A stretch of 64,000 nt of DNA from Diorhabda sublineata (GCF_026230105.1 NW_026614273.1:108261-172260), one strand, 5' to 3'. Counted from the first letter of the stretch, positions 43,537 through 57,468 are shown. The notes: a model not told the origin generated them from the sequence alone. Made by a program: numbers and translations.

Positions 43537-44940
43537 GCGGCCGCAAGTTGAACTAAATAAAAATTCTATTTGTGTTTAATTTCTATACACACTAGCGCCT
43601 CCCGCTATCCAAACGCCAAATTAAACACGATTTTATAGACACTATCTATCTCTGTCGACCAATCGCCAAGCTAAAACATTATTCTATGGACACTAGCGCC
43701 TACTGCCGGTCAAACGCCAAATTAAACACGATTCCATAGACAGTAGCGCCCCCAGCGAGCCAAACGCCAAACTAAACAAATTCCCATAAACACTGGCGCC
43801 TCCTGCTAGCCAAAATTCAAATTAAAAACGACATATAAATCTATTTCAACAAATCGCCAAACTAAAATACGATTCTATAGTTACTAGCGCCCCCTACCGG
43901 CCAGACGCCAAATTAAGCACAGTTCCATAAACAAAAGCGCCTCTCGCTAGCAAAACGCAAAATTAAATATGATTCTGTAGACATCAGTTACCTCTGCCGG
44001 CCAGACGCCAAACTAAACAAGATTCCATAGACACTAGTGCCTCCCACTAGTCAAAAGTCAAATTAAACACGATTCTATAGACATATAAATCTATTTCAAC
44101 AAATCGCCAAACTAAAATACGATTCTATAGTTACTAGCGCCCCCTACCGGCTAGACTCCAAATTAAGCACGGTTCCATAAACAAAAGCGCCTCTCGCTAG
44201 CAAAACGCCAAATTAAATACGATTCTGTAGACACCAGCGACCTCTGCCGGCCAAACGCCAAACTAAACAAGATTCCATAGACACTAGCGCCTCCCGCTAG
44301 CCAAACGTCAAATTAAACACGTTTCTATTGACCGATCGCCAAACTAACCAAACACGAACTTACGCCATCTGGCGAGGAATAGTCAAACTGGAAGTACCTA
44401 GCGGCTGCAAGTTGATCTTGATAAAAATACTATTTGTGTTCGATTTCTATACACACCAGCTCCTCCTGTCGGTCAGACGCCAAACTAGACCCGATTCTAT
44501 AGACACTAGCGCCCTCTGCCGGCCGGACGTCAAACTAAACACGATTCTATACACACTGCCGCCCTTTGCCGTCCAAACGATAAACTAAAACACGAACTAG
44601 CGCCATCTAGCGAGGAATAGTCGAACTGAAAGTACTTAGCGGCCGCAAGTTAAACTAAATAAAAATTCTCTTTGTGTTCAATTTCTATACACACTAGCGC
44701 CCCCGCCAATTAGACACCAAACTAAATACGGTTCCATAGACGCCAAACTAAACAAGGTTCCATAGACACAAGCGCCTCCTGCCGGTCAAACGCCAAATTA
44801 AATACGATTCCATAGACAGTAGAGCCCCTGCCGGCCAGACGCCAAACTAAACACGGTTCCATAGACACTAGCGCACCCTGCTGGCCAGATGCCTAATTAA
44901 ATTCAATTCTATAGACACTAGCGCCTCCCGCCAGCCAGAT
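43537..44940 (+). repeat. 50-bp minisatellite with CTCF-like core, unit 2 array
   Basis: Counterpart of 6605-8009 with the same monomer order and higher-order blocks. Substitutions are scattered; for example the last GCGGCTG block has CAAG where unit 1 has GAAG. Confidence 0.92.
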
Positions 44941-45181
44941 ATTGTCATTCGTTTTCTTAATGCTTATTTGACACTTCACAATTTGTCACTATGCAATCCA
45001 ATCAACCGTTTATTCTATAATTATATCCATTCAGATTTGAGATCATTATTGAAGGTATCTACGACTCCATTTTCCAATTCTTCTTCATACTTATACAATT
45101 CGAAATTATGTATGATTGTACCATTCAAGTCCAGAAAGAAATCATGCTCATATACGTTTCAAACGATAAGCATTCTTACTT
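44941..45181 (-). pseudogene. Gene X exon A remnant, unit 2
   Basis: Counterpart of 8010-8250. Confidence 0.5.
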
Positions 45182-45276
45182 CTTTTCAGCATCATTTTCC
45201 TCATCATGGCTCTTCACATTACTACAAATATATAATAATAATAATTTGTTCGTGAGCTAAGTGATTTTTAAAATAT

Positions 45277-45508
45277 TTATTTTGCCAATCTATTACGAGA
45301 TTTAAGTATATTAAATAAATCATTAAAATTTAGAAGAAATTCATCTGTAGTACCTGCATTATGGAAATATGTATTAATATCTGTTCTCGATAAATAAAGA
45401 GGAACAGCTGCTCAATAACCATCACAAAAAGCCGTTACATTGTTTCCACCTTTACACTGATAAATTTCGCAAATCATGCAACTTGGAATTTCGTCGAAAT
45501 GGTCCAAT
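45277..45508 (-). pseudogene. Unassigned CxxC coding fossil, unit 2
   Basis: Counterpart of 8346-8577. Confidence 0.4.
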
Positions 45509-46873
45509 TACAACTCTGGTTAGCAAAAAGATATCGAAAAAAATTATATATCTTTAGAAAATCTACACTCTAGCGATGTTTATAAAAAACAAAAGCTTCC
45601 TACCACCTTTACTTTTTTTTAAACGCATGAATTTTTGTAATAATATGAATATTTAAGATATAATACATACTGTGAAAGTTATGAAGTTATAACTTCTTGC
45701 ATGAGTTAAAATAAGAAGAGACATGAAAATCAGGAAAATGAAGAAAATAAAGTGAATTATTGAAGAAATGAGTCGCTTTAGAAAATATCTTGTTTAACAA
45801 TTCAACAATTTTCTAAGTAAAATTGGGTTGGATGTCAGTAATTTACAAAAAGTTTTTGTCATAATAGTACAGCAAGTACAGCAAAATGAGATCAGGATTT
45901 GTTATGACAGCTATATATGATAAGGAATCAATCCGATGAGTTTTAAACATGAAAAAAAAAAGGATTATGATAGAGTGGAGTGATAAACTCCATTTTAATA
46001 ATGAAAATAATGAATTTTGATCTTCTGCTTTAGAAGATAATCTATAAAAAATACATACATAAAAAATAGATACCTTCCATAGGACAGTTGTAAGCCTACA
46101 TTTTGATGTTTAGGACTTGTTTTGAAAAGAATACTGTTCCCTTTTCGTTCTCTCAACGTTTTTGCTTCCATTAGAATTACTTGATAACAATATACTTTCA
46201 ACTGGTTGTTGAGAAGCTAAAAAAATAAAACAAAAGTGTGTGGGTATGTATCAGTAGAAATGGCATTACCTCACCCAATTCAAACAAACATGTTTCTTCA
46301 ATAATCAACAACTCTAAAATACCTTTGACATGGAGTGCAATAAACCATTAAGTTGCATTACAATGTATTCGCTAAGCTAAATTTACACTCAACCAAGTCA
46401 TATGCATACAGGACTTTTCAGGAAAATTCTTCATTACTATTCAGTTTCATTGGCAGATATAGTGTTGAATTTGTACAAAGTGATGAAATGGTAAGTGACT
46501 TGAAAGTTCTTATTTAAAAACTGGTAAGACAATAATTTGAAATAATGATGGAAACATGACATTGCTAAATTTATTTTTTTCAGACTAGTTTGAGGTTTTC
46601 AAAGGAAGTCACCTAAAATACTTAACAAAATATATAATTTAATATCAAATATTGATGAGCAACTACTAATTATTTTGATTATGAGTAAATTTATTAGAAA
46701 AATATTGATATTTAGACAAATATCAACACACTGGCAACATTTTTCATCAATTCATTGTAAACTACAAGTAACTCATTCTTCACAATTGGGGTGGAGTCTC
46801 TTTAAATCAAACCAATCAAAAATTACTCAATATTTTATTTTCTACCTCAGAAATATGAATAAAACAAGTAAGA
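45509..46873. other. AT-rich stretch without recognisable gene, unit 2
   Basis: Counterpart of 8578-10137, but in the 46040 area it resembles the mid-unit copy (36000) rather than unit 1. This suggests conversion between modules. Confidence 0.6.
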
Positions 46874-48808
46874 TGTGTTAGAACAATACGAGGATCTTTT
46901 CTATCATTTATTTATTGTGCAGAAATACCACAGTTCATTTGAATGATCTTTATCTTGCAATTCCATAAGGTAGGTACTCCAAAACTACTAAAGGTCCCCA
47001 TGTGAATTCATCCAAACGCTCCTATTATATCAATCATTATATACAGGTAAATATTTAAAAAAAAAATGTGTTGTTGGGGATTGTTTTATCAAATTTCCAA
47101 AAATATTTCCTAAATGATAGAATCACTGCAAAAATCTTCAAAGCCGGGTAGATGCTGTTCTCTTGTTGCTACTTCAATAATCTAATTCTTTTTTTGTAAC
47201 TTGACATTCACAGACGTTACACTACAAATTTCCAGGCCCAGTTCAGATCAAGCTACCATAGCGAAATTAGTAAATATGTTAGAGTACATACAATTCTTTT
47301 TTATTAGAGGCCATTTTGGTAAATGAGAAATCACGCTGCTTTACCTAAAAATAAATTATTTGTAAACTACTTCCAGTATTGGTGTAGTGCTTATACTTGT
47401 TATTAAAAAAGATATTCAAACACTTGCCAACACCTTAAAAGCATATTCATCAACATGAAACATTGTGTTGTATACGTGAGTATTTTTATCAAATTACTTA
47501 GTTAAAGGTGTAGAAAATGTGAAAAATAATTGTACATACCTACTATAAGAATCAAAATTTTAAAAATTTATACATTTTCAGTCAAAATTTACTTCATTAC
47601 ATAAACTACATTCACTTAATCTTCACGTATAAAACTTAAACAAAACTTAAGTTTTCCAACTAGATACCAATTCCGTTTCTAACATTATAATGAATTCCGA
47701 AGTTCCTTTGTTTGAAACTTTGGTTTACTTTGACCTTGGACGTATAAAAAACATTAACCCAGCTGGCATGTTGCAATATAACTGAAGCCAACTTACAGTA
47801 AACCTCAATGTTGTCAAATTTTACAAATTATTTGTTTATTATCTGGATGCATGTTACGTTTCAAATATATTTATTTATACATCGTAATATTATTAAAAAC
47901 CAATAAGAATGTGGCTCTAGTTCTCACTAAATTTGGTTAATGGACAATATTTCCCACAATTGATCTAAACAAAGATCAAGAAAATAATTTTGGCGAGAAT
48001 GTTTATGAAAAAATATAAGCTAGGCAACATTGCTACGTAACTGTATTCATTTATGTTTTTGTTTTATCTAGCATAGAATGTTTGAAAGAAATAATATCAA
48101 ATACTAGTTTTATTTGAATACAAATTTACTATACACGTGTACCAACAAATCTTCGAGACAAACATATAGGTTTTTAATGAGGATATGCTTATTTATTATA
48201 ATTATTAGTCAATTTAAGTCAAAAACAAGATGAAAGTAATGTGAAAACAAAAAACAAAGGCTAATAGATTAGCCTGGCCAGCAACTTCAGTACTTTCATC
48301 AAGTTGAAGTGAAAAGTTTGTTTTATTTAAACTGTAATAGTGAATTTGACCGATTTTTTTTTGCTTCCTTCTCAGTGAATGAAACTTCAGATTCTAACCT
48401 ACAGAGTGTTCTGTTCCTTTTTTAGCTATCAACATGAATAGGCGATAAGATGCAAATGTAGCTTGTCTATTTTTCTCACCAGAAATTGATGTTTTCGTTA
48501 TTGAGTTTGACTTTAAGAATTCTTTTTCAATTGTACTGAAAGAAATACATATGTTTTTTTTTGTGAAAAGTCTTTACAGTTTTGAAGGTTTCATACTCTC
48601 ATCAGTAAATACTTCGAAACATAAAACACACTGAGGTAGCAGGTTGTCATCTGTGTCAGTAACCACAAAAACCATATTTCAAATAATCAGCAATGTACTT
48701 ATGGTTCGGTTTTGCCTTCTTAGGGACTTCTTTTAAAAATTCTAAACTAGCCTAATAAAAATAAGTTTTGCATTGAGATGTTTATTATTATAAATTATTA
48801 ATAAATGA
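46874..48808 (+). repeat. Repeat block R, copy 4
   Basis: Counterpart of 10138-12071. Confidence 0.85.
48258..48732 (-). pseudogene. hAT transposase remnant, R block 4
   Basis: Counterpart of 11519-11993. Confidence 0.68.
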
Positions 48809-49014
48809 ATTTTGTCTTATCACTTGTTTTTAAATAAGTATTTTTAAGGCAATTACCATTTAACCAATCTAATCACTTTGTACAAATTAAACATTATATG
48901 TGCAAATCGAACTAAACGAGTAATGGAGAACTGTTCTGAAAAGTTTTGATTGTATGTGACTTGGTTGAGATATTATAGATTATAAGGGAGACTAGCTAAA
49001 ACGTTCAAATAAGA

Positions 49015-49212
49015 TGTGAGAATGCTTATCGTTTGAAACGTAAATGAAAATGATTTCTTTCTGAACTTGATTGATACAATCATACCTAATTTAGAATTGT
49101 ATAAGTATGGAGAATTGGAAAATGGAGCCGAAGATACCTCCAATAATGATCTTTAACTCGAATGGATACAATTATGGAATAAACGTTTGATTGAATGGAA
49201 AAGTGTTGATTA
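49015..49212 (+). pseudogene. Gene X exon A remnant (plus), unit 2
   Basis: Counterpart of 12285-12474. Confidence 0.5.
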
Positions 49213-49414
49213 TTTCATAAAGTACGCGAGGACAATTTGTGTGCTGCATTTACTACTACCTACTGCTACCACCACACTTACTATTATACTGTCTGACGCC
49301 GTTTTCGATGTACTCCTCTAGTTTCTATGTGATTTGTACAAAACAAACAAAATATTACTACGTATAATTTGATATCAAATGGTTATTTGATTGAATTAGT
49401 AACTCACTAAAGGT

Positions 49415-49597
49415 ATTGAAGAAAATATGTAATTTGATCCATTTGGTCGAAAGATACAAAAAACTACAGGAAGAAGTGATTTATAAGATATCTACTGATT
49501 TTGGTATTTGTAATAACTGCAAATTATCAAAGGATTATTTCTTAAAGGAAAGATTATCATTACTCTGACTGAATTAGAACAACTCTAAAATTCAGTG
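49415..49597 (+). pseudogene. Gene X exon B remnant, unit 2
   Basis: Counterpart of 12676-12860, with the same CAGTG|GTAAGT donor. Confidence 0.45.
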
Positions 49598-50997
49598 GTA
49601 AGTTCAATAATTACTCATCTTATACTGGATACTGTGAACAATTTGAAATTATTATTATAATTATTTTCTAGTTTATGCTCTTTGAAAAATAGCAAATGAA
49701 TGCTCTCAAATTTTTTCGATAATAATATAATGGGAATCGTATAGAACTGCTTTTGTTTCTTATAATTAAAAATCACATTGTTAACAGAAGTTAATTTGAA
49801 ATTAGAATTTTCTCTATATAGAAAAATTGTTTCTGATTTTGTATAATAGTGCTCGTTTCTATAATTGATCTTCACACAAATGTTTTTGTAATCCATTTAC
49901 TTAACACACTTTATCTGTCTTGATTGAACTTCTCAGTGAATATGTAACTAAATCCTAATTTTAATGTACGGACAAAAATAATTATTGAAAATTGTAAAGT
50001 TATTTTGGTTTTCTAGAAAATCCCAGTGTGACAGATTTTGTATAGAAATTTTAAAACTTTGACTTATATTTTGTATTGATTGATGTCTTATACCTTGTTA
50101 TTTTCAAACTAAAACTATTTAGATGATGTTTCTGTTTGCCAATGAACAAGAGAATTGTTCAGAAAATGGGAAAGTTTTGAAATTAAGAAAAAAGAAAGAT
50201 CGTTTTAGTTCCATAAAAGGTTATTAGTTTTTCAACTAGAAATATTCAGACAATTTAAAACAAAATATGCTCAAGTTTCAACAACTAGGCCACGTAAGGA
50301 TTCAGATTCCTATATCAAAATGAATCATTTATTGAGATCTCTCTGTGGTAAAGCATTGTCGGTCGAATATAAAATCACCCTGTATTTACTGAGTTATATT
50401 TAGATTATGTAAATTCCAAAGATAATAATAATCTTTTTGTATTTACTCAACCTCTAAACAGAACTAAATTTGTTTATTTCAAAGAAGATCTGTGTATATT
50501 TTAGGATTTAGCCTTACTTCGTTTATTTTATATGTATGTTTTAATACAATTTCATTGTTGCTCTATTTTATACTGTTCACTCCTTTATTGTATGAGCAGC
50601 TTGAAATTGTTGTCACTATAGACTTGGGCTCTTTGAAAAATAGCAAATGAATGCTCTCAAATTTTTTCGATAATAATATAATGGGAATCGTATAGAACTG
50701 CTTTTGTTACTTGCCATTTTTCTTGATTAAAAAATTTCTTATAATTAAAAATCACATTGTTAACAGAAGTTAATTTGAAATTAGAATTTTCTCTATATAG
50801 AAAAATTGTTTCTGATTTTGTATAATAGTGCTCGTTTCTATAATTGATCTTCACACAAATGTTTTTGTAATCCATTTACTTAACACACTTTATCTGTCTT
50901 GATTGAACTTCTGAGTGAATATGTAACTAAATCAAAATAATTATTGAAAATTGTGAAGTTATTTTGGTTTTCTAGAAAATCCCAGTGTGACAGATTT

Positions 50998-51186
50998 TGT
51001 TGTAATATTAGTTTCTTCTATAGTATAAATAAAAGAAATTTATACAGGTTCTTCTATACTTTTATTATATTAGAAGTAAAACTACACAAAATGACTTGAA
51101 TCTGAAAGTAACCATTTTTTTTTATCTTTTCTTGACATAATAATCATCCTTGCCAACTTAACAACGTTCAGTAATTTTTTACAACA
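50998..51186 (-). repeat. Copia 3' LTR, minus copy, unit 2
   Basis: TGTTGTAA...TTACAACA, adjacent to the purine-rich tract complement CTACCCCTT. Confidence 0.92.
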
Positions 51187-51203
51187 CTACCCCTTAAACC
51201 AGC

Positions 51204-51460
51204 AATTAATTTTGACCAATATTTTTAGTACAAAAAATATGCTTGGGATTATGCAGCCCTTTTGTTAAAAGATCTGTTACCATTTTTTCAGTAGGCATGT
51301 ATTTAATTTCAACCAAATTTTTTTTCAATTACTTCCCTTACAAAATGGTACTTAGTGTCTATATGTTTAGTTCTGTTATGGTAAACAGGGTTTTTTAACA
51401 ATTTTTGTGCACTTTGGCTGCCATTGAAAAGAATTACGGGCTTAGTCTCACAAAACTCAT
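51204..51460 (-). pseudogene. Copia RNase H tail remnant, unit 2 minus copy
   Basis: Counterpart of 14466-14722. Confidence 0.78.
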
Positions 51461-52543
51461 TTAAAAAACCACTAACAAATATGGCTTCAATTTTAAACCG
51501 ACTTCAATAGGAGTCAAAACAGTTTTAGCATCACCTAACTTGAAACGCTCTAATAATTCTAAAATATAGTTCCTCTGATTAACTTTAATCATATTGTTTT
51601 GTTTGTCAAAATCAATATTTAAACCTAAAAAATATTTGATTAGCCCCAAGTCTTTAATTTTAAATTGTTTTGACAATTCCTGTTTGAAGTTGGTTTTAAA
51701 AACTGAGGAATTTGAACAAATTAAAAAATCATCAACATAAAGGGCCACTAGAATTATAAATTTGTCCTTGTTTTGGAAAAATATACATGGTTCAAAACTT
51801 GATTGCTGAAAACCTAAGTCTTTTAAGACATTTTTTACTTTAATATTCCAAATTCTGGAGGATTGCTTTAATCCATATATAGCCTTTTTTAATAAACATA
51901 CTTTATTTTCATTATTTTTTAGAATAAACCCCTCAGGTTGCACCATGTAAATTTCTTCTTCCAAGTTTCCGTTTAAAAATGCAGTTTCTACTTCTAAGTG
52001 GTCAATATCTAAACTTAATTCTACAGATAAAGCAAACAATATTCTTATTGTAGAGTATCTAACTACAGGTGAAAAAGTTTCAAAATAATCTATACCAAAG
52101 GTTTGTGTGAAACCCTTTGCAACTAGCCGTGCTTTATATCGTATTTCATTATTTGAATTCCTTTTTAAACAAAACACCCACTTATTTTGCACAACATTTT
52201 TGTTTGATGGACGGTCTACTAAAATCCATGCCTCATTTTTCATTAATGATTCGTACTCTCGTTCCATTGCTTTTTCCCAATTTCTTCTGTCACTTCTTGA
52301 CATCGCTTCATCTACGGTCTTTGGATCTTGCATTTCATTATAAGTTTCCTTATTCATCACATTGTATGAAATGTAACCTTCATAATTTCTTTTCTTTGAC
52401 ACCCTTCCTGATCTGGTTACAATTTCTTGATCATTAATTTCCTCAAAGTTTTCACCTCCAGTTTCTTCTGGAATTTCATTTTCTTCTTCATTGATATTAT
52501 TATTTGATCCTCCACCTTCTTCATTTATGTCACTATCATCCAC
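51461..52543 (-). pseudogene. Copia reverse transcriptase, unit 2 minus copy (360 codons)
   Basis: Intact RVT_2 domain with YVDDFLIC and SFEPCIFF. It stops at KPYLLVVF because of the RNase H deletion. Confidence 0.9.
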
Positions 52544-52555
52544 TCCAGGTTTAGT

Positions 52556-53710
52556 TTATGTTTGTAGGTCAACAGTAATTGCTGAATCAGGATCTGAGTT
52601 GCTAGTTTCAGCCTTACAATTATTTATATTTTTAAAAGGTTGATTCAGAAATTCATTAAATTTTACATTACGACTTACAATAATTTTATCTGTATCTGTA
52701 TCTAGAATTCTATAAGCTTTTCTATTTTCACTGTATCCCACCATAATACCTGTTTTTGCTCTTTTCTCTAGTTTAGATCTTTTTTCTTTTGGAATGTAAA
52801 CAAAAGCCTGAGAACCAAATGTAATGAAATATGATAAATCAGGTTTCTTTCCAATCCATAACTCATAAGGTGTCTTTTCTTTACTTTTAGTATGTAGTCT
52901 ATTAGAAATGTAGTTAGCATTTGTTACTGCTTCCCCCCAATATTTATGGGGTAAATTAGTATCTAATAACATACACCTTGCCGATTCCATCAATGTTCTA
53001 TTTTTCCTCTCCGACACACCATTTTGCTCTGGACAATATGGTGCAGTCGACTGAAAGCTTATACCAAAACTTTTGAGTAGCTTCTGCACAGCTACCCCTG
53101 TATATTCCCCTCCATTATCACTTCTAAATGTTTTTGGATAGACCCCAAAAATATTTTTGACTTCTAGAATGAATTCCTTTAGTTTAATATATACTTCATC
53201 TTTAGATTCTAACAAATAAAGTGTGGTATATCTTGAAAAATCATCAGTTAAAGTCAAAAAATATTTATTTTTACCAACAGTAGGGGTTCTCATAGGTCCA
53301 CATATATCACTATGGATTATATCAAGAACTTTAAACGTCTTACTTTCTGATTTTTTAGGAAAAGATTTCCTCATTAATTTACCTTCAATACAAGTGACAC
53401 ATTGTTTTTTCTGACCACAATCATTTATTTTTATGCCAATAGCTAAATCTTTACTTACTATCATTTTTATATCATCCGGGCTTCTGTGACCTAAACGTCT
53501 ATGCCATGTATGTATATAATTATTCATTTCCTCACACATTTTTACAATATTTACTTTTTCTGAAAACGTGTTTAATTTATATAAACCATTACAGTATTTT
53601 CCTGTGGCTATAATAGAATTATTAATTTCTATATAATTACAATCATCAAACTTTATGTTATAACCAGTTTTTGTAATTTTAGACACCGAAAACAGATTAA
53701 ACTTATGCAT
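52556..53710 (-). pseudogene. Copia integrase with zinc domain, unit 2 minus copy (384 codons)
   Basis: Continuous frame from the GAG-pre-integrase zinc domain (HTWHRRLGH, KKQCVTCIEG) through all three catalytic regions (HSDICGPM, FRSDNGGEYTG, SERKNRTLMESAR) to the C-terminal domain. It is the only copy with an undamaged integrase. It ends at LQT, where a TAA separates it from RT. Confidence 0.92.
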
Positions 53711-54663
53711 TTACCTGAAATTTCTGTTTTTACTAAAATATCACCTTTACCTTTGACTTGCATTTCCTGTTCATTTGCAACTATAATTTTATTTAACTTT
53801 GAATAGTCCAATTTAATAAATAATTCTGGATTATTTGACCTGTGACTTGTAGCCCCTGAATCAATATACCATTCTAGATTATTTTTACTGTTACCGGAAA
53901 CATTGAAACAAAAAACTGAGTCAGACAACTCATCACCTTCAACAGTTACTTTGGCATGTTGGTTTCCCTTATTTCTGTCTTTCTTCATGAAAAAACAATC
54001 TTTTTTGTAGTGACCTTTTCTATGACAATAATAACATTCTATTTTTTCTTTCATCTTCTTCGAAAACTTTTTATTTGTGTTTAATGCCGTCTCTGTTGAA
54101 CTGGTATCTTCTTTTCTTTTATACTCATCCATTAGTTTTCCCTTTACATATTCAAGAGTCAATTCATTATCTGGCCCAGCATCTAATGCTGTTACTAATG
54201 TGGAATAACTTTCTGGCAATCCACCTAACAATAATGCAGCTACATGGAAATACTTAATAGTCTCACCAACTCCTCGTAGTCTTTCAACTAATTCTAGTAT
54301 TTCTTTAATGTATTCATGCATTGGTTTATTTTCAAGTCTAGACTGATACAGCTTCCTCAATAAATACAACTTGTTACTTAAATTATTTCTTTCATGTACC
54401 TTTTGCAGTTCATTCCACATTTCTTTCGCATTCTTGCATTTATAAATGTGTGCTATTTGATTGTCTTCGATACTTAATGAAATTGTAGATTGTGCTTTTT
54501 CATCTTTACGTTTCCATTCAACAGATGGTTCATTTGGTATTGCCTCTTCTACAACAGACCAATTTCCTTCTCGTGTAAGCAACATTTTAATTCTAAATTT
54601 CCAATTTTGATAATTGTTGTTGTCTAATCTGGCGAAAGTAAACTTTACACTTTCAGATTCCAT
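53653..54663 (-). pseudogene. Copia gag-protease, unit 2 minus copy
   Basis: Counterpart of 16862-17872, with the same 40-bp deletion and frameshift after ISGKCISL. Confidence 0.9.
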
Positions 54664-54764
54664 TTCTGCTTTTAATTTGCTTTACAAGCCAAGCCGGCAC
54701 GCCTTATTTTTTAGGTTAGCTTTTATACTTTACTTTGAAATTAACTGAAGCTTATTAAATCTGG

Positions 54765-54779
54765 CCTGGGCCCATAATC
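54765..54779 (-). promoter_or_regulatory. Primer-binding site, half-tRNA-iMet type, unit 2
   Basis: GATTATGGGCCCAGG on the minus strand, directly inside the 5' LTR, as at 17974. Confidence 0.75.
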
Positions 54780-54968
54780 TGTTGTAATATTCGTTTCTTC
54801 TATAGTATAAATAAAAGAAATTTATACAGGTTCTTCTATACTTTTATTATATTAGAAGTAAAACTACACAAAATGACTTGAATCTGAAAAGTAACCATTT
54901 TTTTTTTGACATCATAATCATCCTTGCCAACTTAATTGCTGGGTTACGCTCAGTAATTTTTTACAACA
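54780..54968 (-). repeat. Copia 5' LTR, minus copy, unit 2
   Basis: Complete 189-bp LTR. It differs from its 3' LTR around CTTAATTGCTGGGTTACGCT, which matches the + copies, so the two LTRs are not identical. Confidence 0.92.
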
Positions 54969-55833
54969 GATTTTGTATAGAAATTTTAAAACTTTGACTT
55001 ATATTTTGTATTGATTGATGTCTTATACTTTGTTATTTTCAAACTAAAACTATTTAGATGATGTTTCTGTTTGCCAATGAACAAGAGAATTGTTCAGAAA
55101 ATGGGAAATTTTTGAAATTAAGAAAAAAGAAAGATCGTTTTAGTTCCATAAAAGGTTATTAGTTTTTCAACTAAAAATATTCAGACAATTTAAAACAAAA
55201 ATGTTCCAGTCTCAACAACTAGGCCACGTAAGGATTCAGATTCCTATATCAAAATGAATCATTTATTGAGATCTCTCTGTGGTAAAGCATTGTCGGTCGA
55301 ATATAAAATCACCCTGTATTTAATGAGTTATATTTAGATTATGTAAATTCCAAAGATAATAATAATCTTTTTGTATTTACTCAACCTCTAAACAGAACTA
55401 AATTTGTTTATTTCAAAGAAGATCTGTGTATATTTTAGGATTTAGCTTTACTTCGTTTATTTTATATGTATGTTTTAATACAATTTCATTGTTGTTCTAT
55501 TTTATACTGTTCACTCCTTTATTGTATGAGCAGTTTGAAATTGTTGTCACTATCGACTTGGGCTCCCTTGTGGTGGTTATTCCGAAACCCGATTGGAGTG
55601 TCCCACATACTTTTTCAAGCTGGATCCATATTAAGCATATTTGCTTTCGAAAGTATACCAGCGGGGCAGTGTCATTCAAACTATTACCAACCATAGAGGC
55701 ATGTATAGGATGAACCGATTGAGTATCGGTATAATAACAGCTCCTTCTGTAATGTTGATGAGGTGAGTGAGAACTGTATCCCAGACTACTCTAATTTCTC
55801 TAATCTCTATTTGTTTCCCCTGTTATATGTGAA
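54969..55833. other. Target-block continuation and unassigned coding-like stretch, unit 2
   Basis: Counterpart of 18390-19255; the extra 220 bp of unit 1 (18172-18390) are absent. Confidence 0.5.
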
Positions 55834-55933
55834 TTTTATTTTTTTATTTAAGGATAAGGCTGAAACTGTTGAAATTAGGCATAAAAAATGATTTGCATAA
55901 AATTAATAAAAAAAAAATGATTTTATAACAAAC

Positions 55934-55939
55934 TTTATT
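55934..55939 (-). promoter_or_regulatory. Polyadenylation hexamer of ZCWPW-like gene, unit 2
   Basis: AATAAA on the minus strand, downstream of the unit 2 ZCWPW-like stop. Confidence 0.65.
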
Positions 55940-56033
55940 GAGAAAATTAACAAATTTTTATCAAAAATTAGAACGAACATTTTTCCTTCAAATCTAGACA
56001 CCATCACTCAAAAGTATCTTTCTGCTATTCTCC

Positions 56034-57468
56034 TCATATTTCATCCTCCTTCTCTTCTTCATCCTCCTCTACTTCTTGCTCCTCTTCTTCTTCTTCTTCG
56101 TAGTCTTCCGCCGAAGATTCCGTCTCATCACCCAAGTTCGCGCGTTTCTTTTGTTTACCGCCGCCATCCTCACTCGCGTATCTCTGTCGCTTCGTGTTTC
56201 TCGAAGATTTCGCATATCTATATATGAAGCTGTACTTTTTCAGTCTGTCGAGCAGCTTCATTTCGACGGCTTCTTTAGCCTGTTTGACGGCTACGTCCAT
56301 CCTGAGTTTGAGTTTATTGAATTTATCATTCAGCACAAGGTTATCGTCGATATTTTTCAAGAACGGTTTCAAATTTTCGGCCTTCACCCAAGATCTAGTC
56401 ACCGCGTCGGAATCGAAAAATGTCACGTGGTAGTGCGTCTGAAAATAATCGTTATCCCTCAATACACAGTGTAACTAACTCAATAGATCCAATACCTTGT
56501 GTCGTTTCAAGAATTTTATCAAAATATATTACGAAAAAAAGTCGATTAATCACCCTGTATATGGCCATCAAAATTTACAAATTAAAAAAATATAAAGCTG
56601 TATACTAGTTTACAAATTTCCCACTCTCCATTTTCAGTTGATAAAAAGAATCGCACTCTATTTAAGGTAACTTGAAATTTATTTCGATTTCCACTCCAAA
56701 TGAAATATTGGAATAAGTAAACAAATCACCCTGTATACCCTGTATACATGTACGTGACATGAACTAAAAAAATGGTACTTACAACACTAACCTAATGAAA
56801 GTAACCAAGAGAAATATTAGACTTACCGGTTCTAAGGAATCTTTCAAGCAAAAATAATTCTCGATTTCCGGATCATCTTCCACCATAGCCGGCCACCATG
56901 GATAACCTTCGATTTTCGCCCAGACGATGCTACCCGCGTTATATTTATTAAATATCATCAGCTCTTTTTCTTTATCGTCGATCGATTGTTCCTTGATTTC
57001 GCATCTATTATACCTCCCATCTGGATTCATCCAACAATACCATTTGTCAGGTAGATCCAGGGGATCTTTCACGTCGGGCAGGTATCTATACTTATCGCAA
57101 GAGTCGCAATACACGTAGAGACCGACGTTTCTGAATTCTTGAAGTAATCTCATTTTCTCGTAGAAGCTCTCGTTCAAAAAATCCATATGTTCCTCCTCTT
57201 TCGCATCTTTTCTGTTTAGAACTTCCTTGGAATTGGCGTCGCTACAGTTCATTGGTGGTGATGCATCGAACTTATCTGCAGGAGTCACGATAATCTTCGT
57301 ATCGTTAGCATCTTTTTCCTCCTTTGGAGCTTGGAGCGATACCGTTGAGTTTTGGTTTTGATAAGTTTGTTTTTTCTTCTCCTTAACCATTTTCAACCAG
57401 TTATTGAATTTTGTCACTACCAAATTTTTGTAATACAAATTGGTTTCTTTACTCAAAGTCGACGGCAT
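56034..57468 (-). CDS. CW-type zinc finger and PWWP domain protein (ZCWPW-like), second copy
   Basis: Exon 1 is 57468-56827 and exon 2 is 56438-56034, with the same splice sites and phase as unit 1; the product is 348 residues. Compared with unit 1 I see two amino-acid changes, both in the C-terminal part (K251N and K315N), and one silent change near 56967. CW cysteines, PWWP core, basic stretch and acidic tail are all kept. Both copies appear able to encode full-length protein. K315N sits next to the basic stretch and might weaken it slightly. Confidence 0.85.

Larger units (their letters stand above)
48809..50997. other. Gene X relic region with 951-bp tandem duplication, unit 2
   Basis: Counterpart of 12072-14259. 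The duplicated block starts at 49678 and 50629. The first copy keeps the empty Copia target site near 50031-50047; the second is cut by the - Copia at 50998. Confidence 0.7.
50998..54968 (-). mobile_element. Ty1/Copia retrotransposon, minus copy, unit 2, both LTRs complete
   Basis: 3971 bp with two 189-bp LTRs and a 5-bp target duplication GATTT on both sides (50993-50997 and 54969-54973). This is the most complete copy in the window. It still has the 40-bp deletion after protease, a stop between integrase and RT, and the shared RNase H deletion, so it is non-autonomous. It lies in the second copy of the 951-bp block. Confidence 0.95.
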
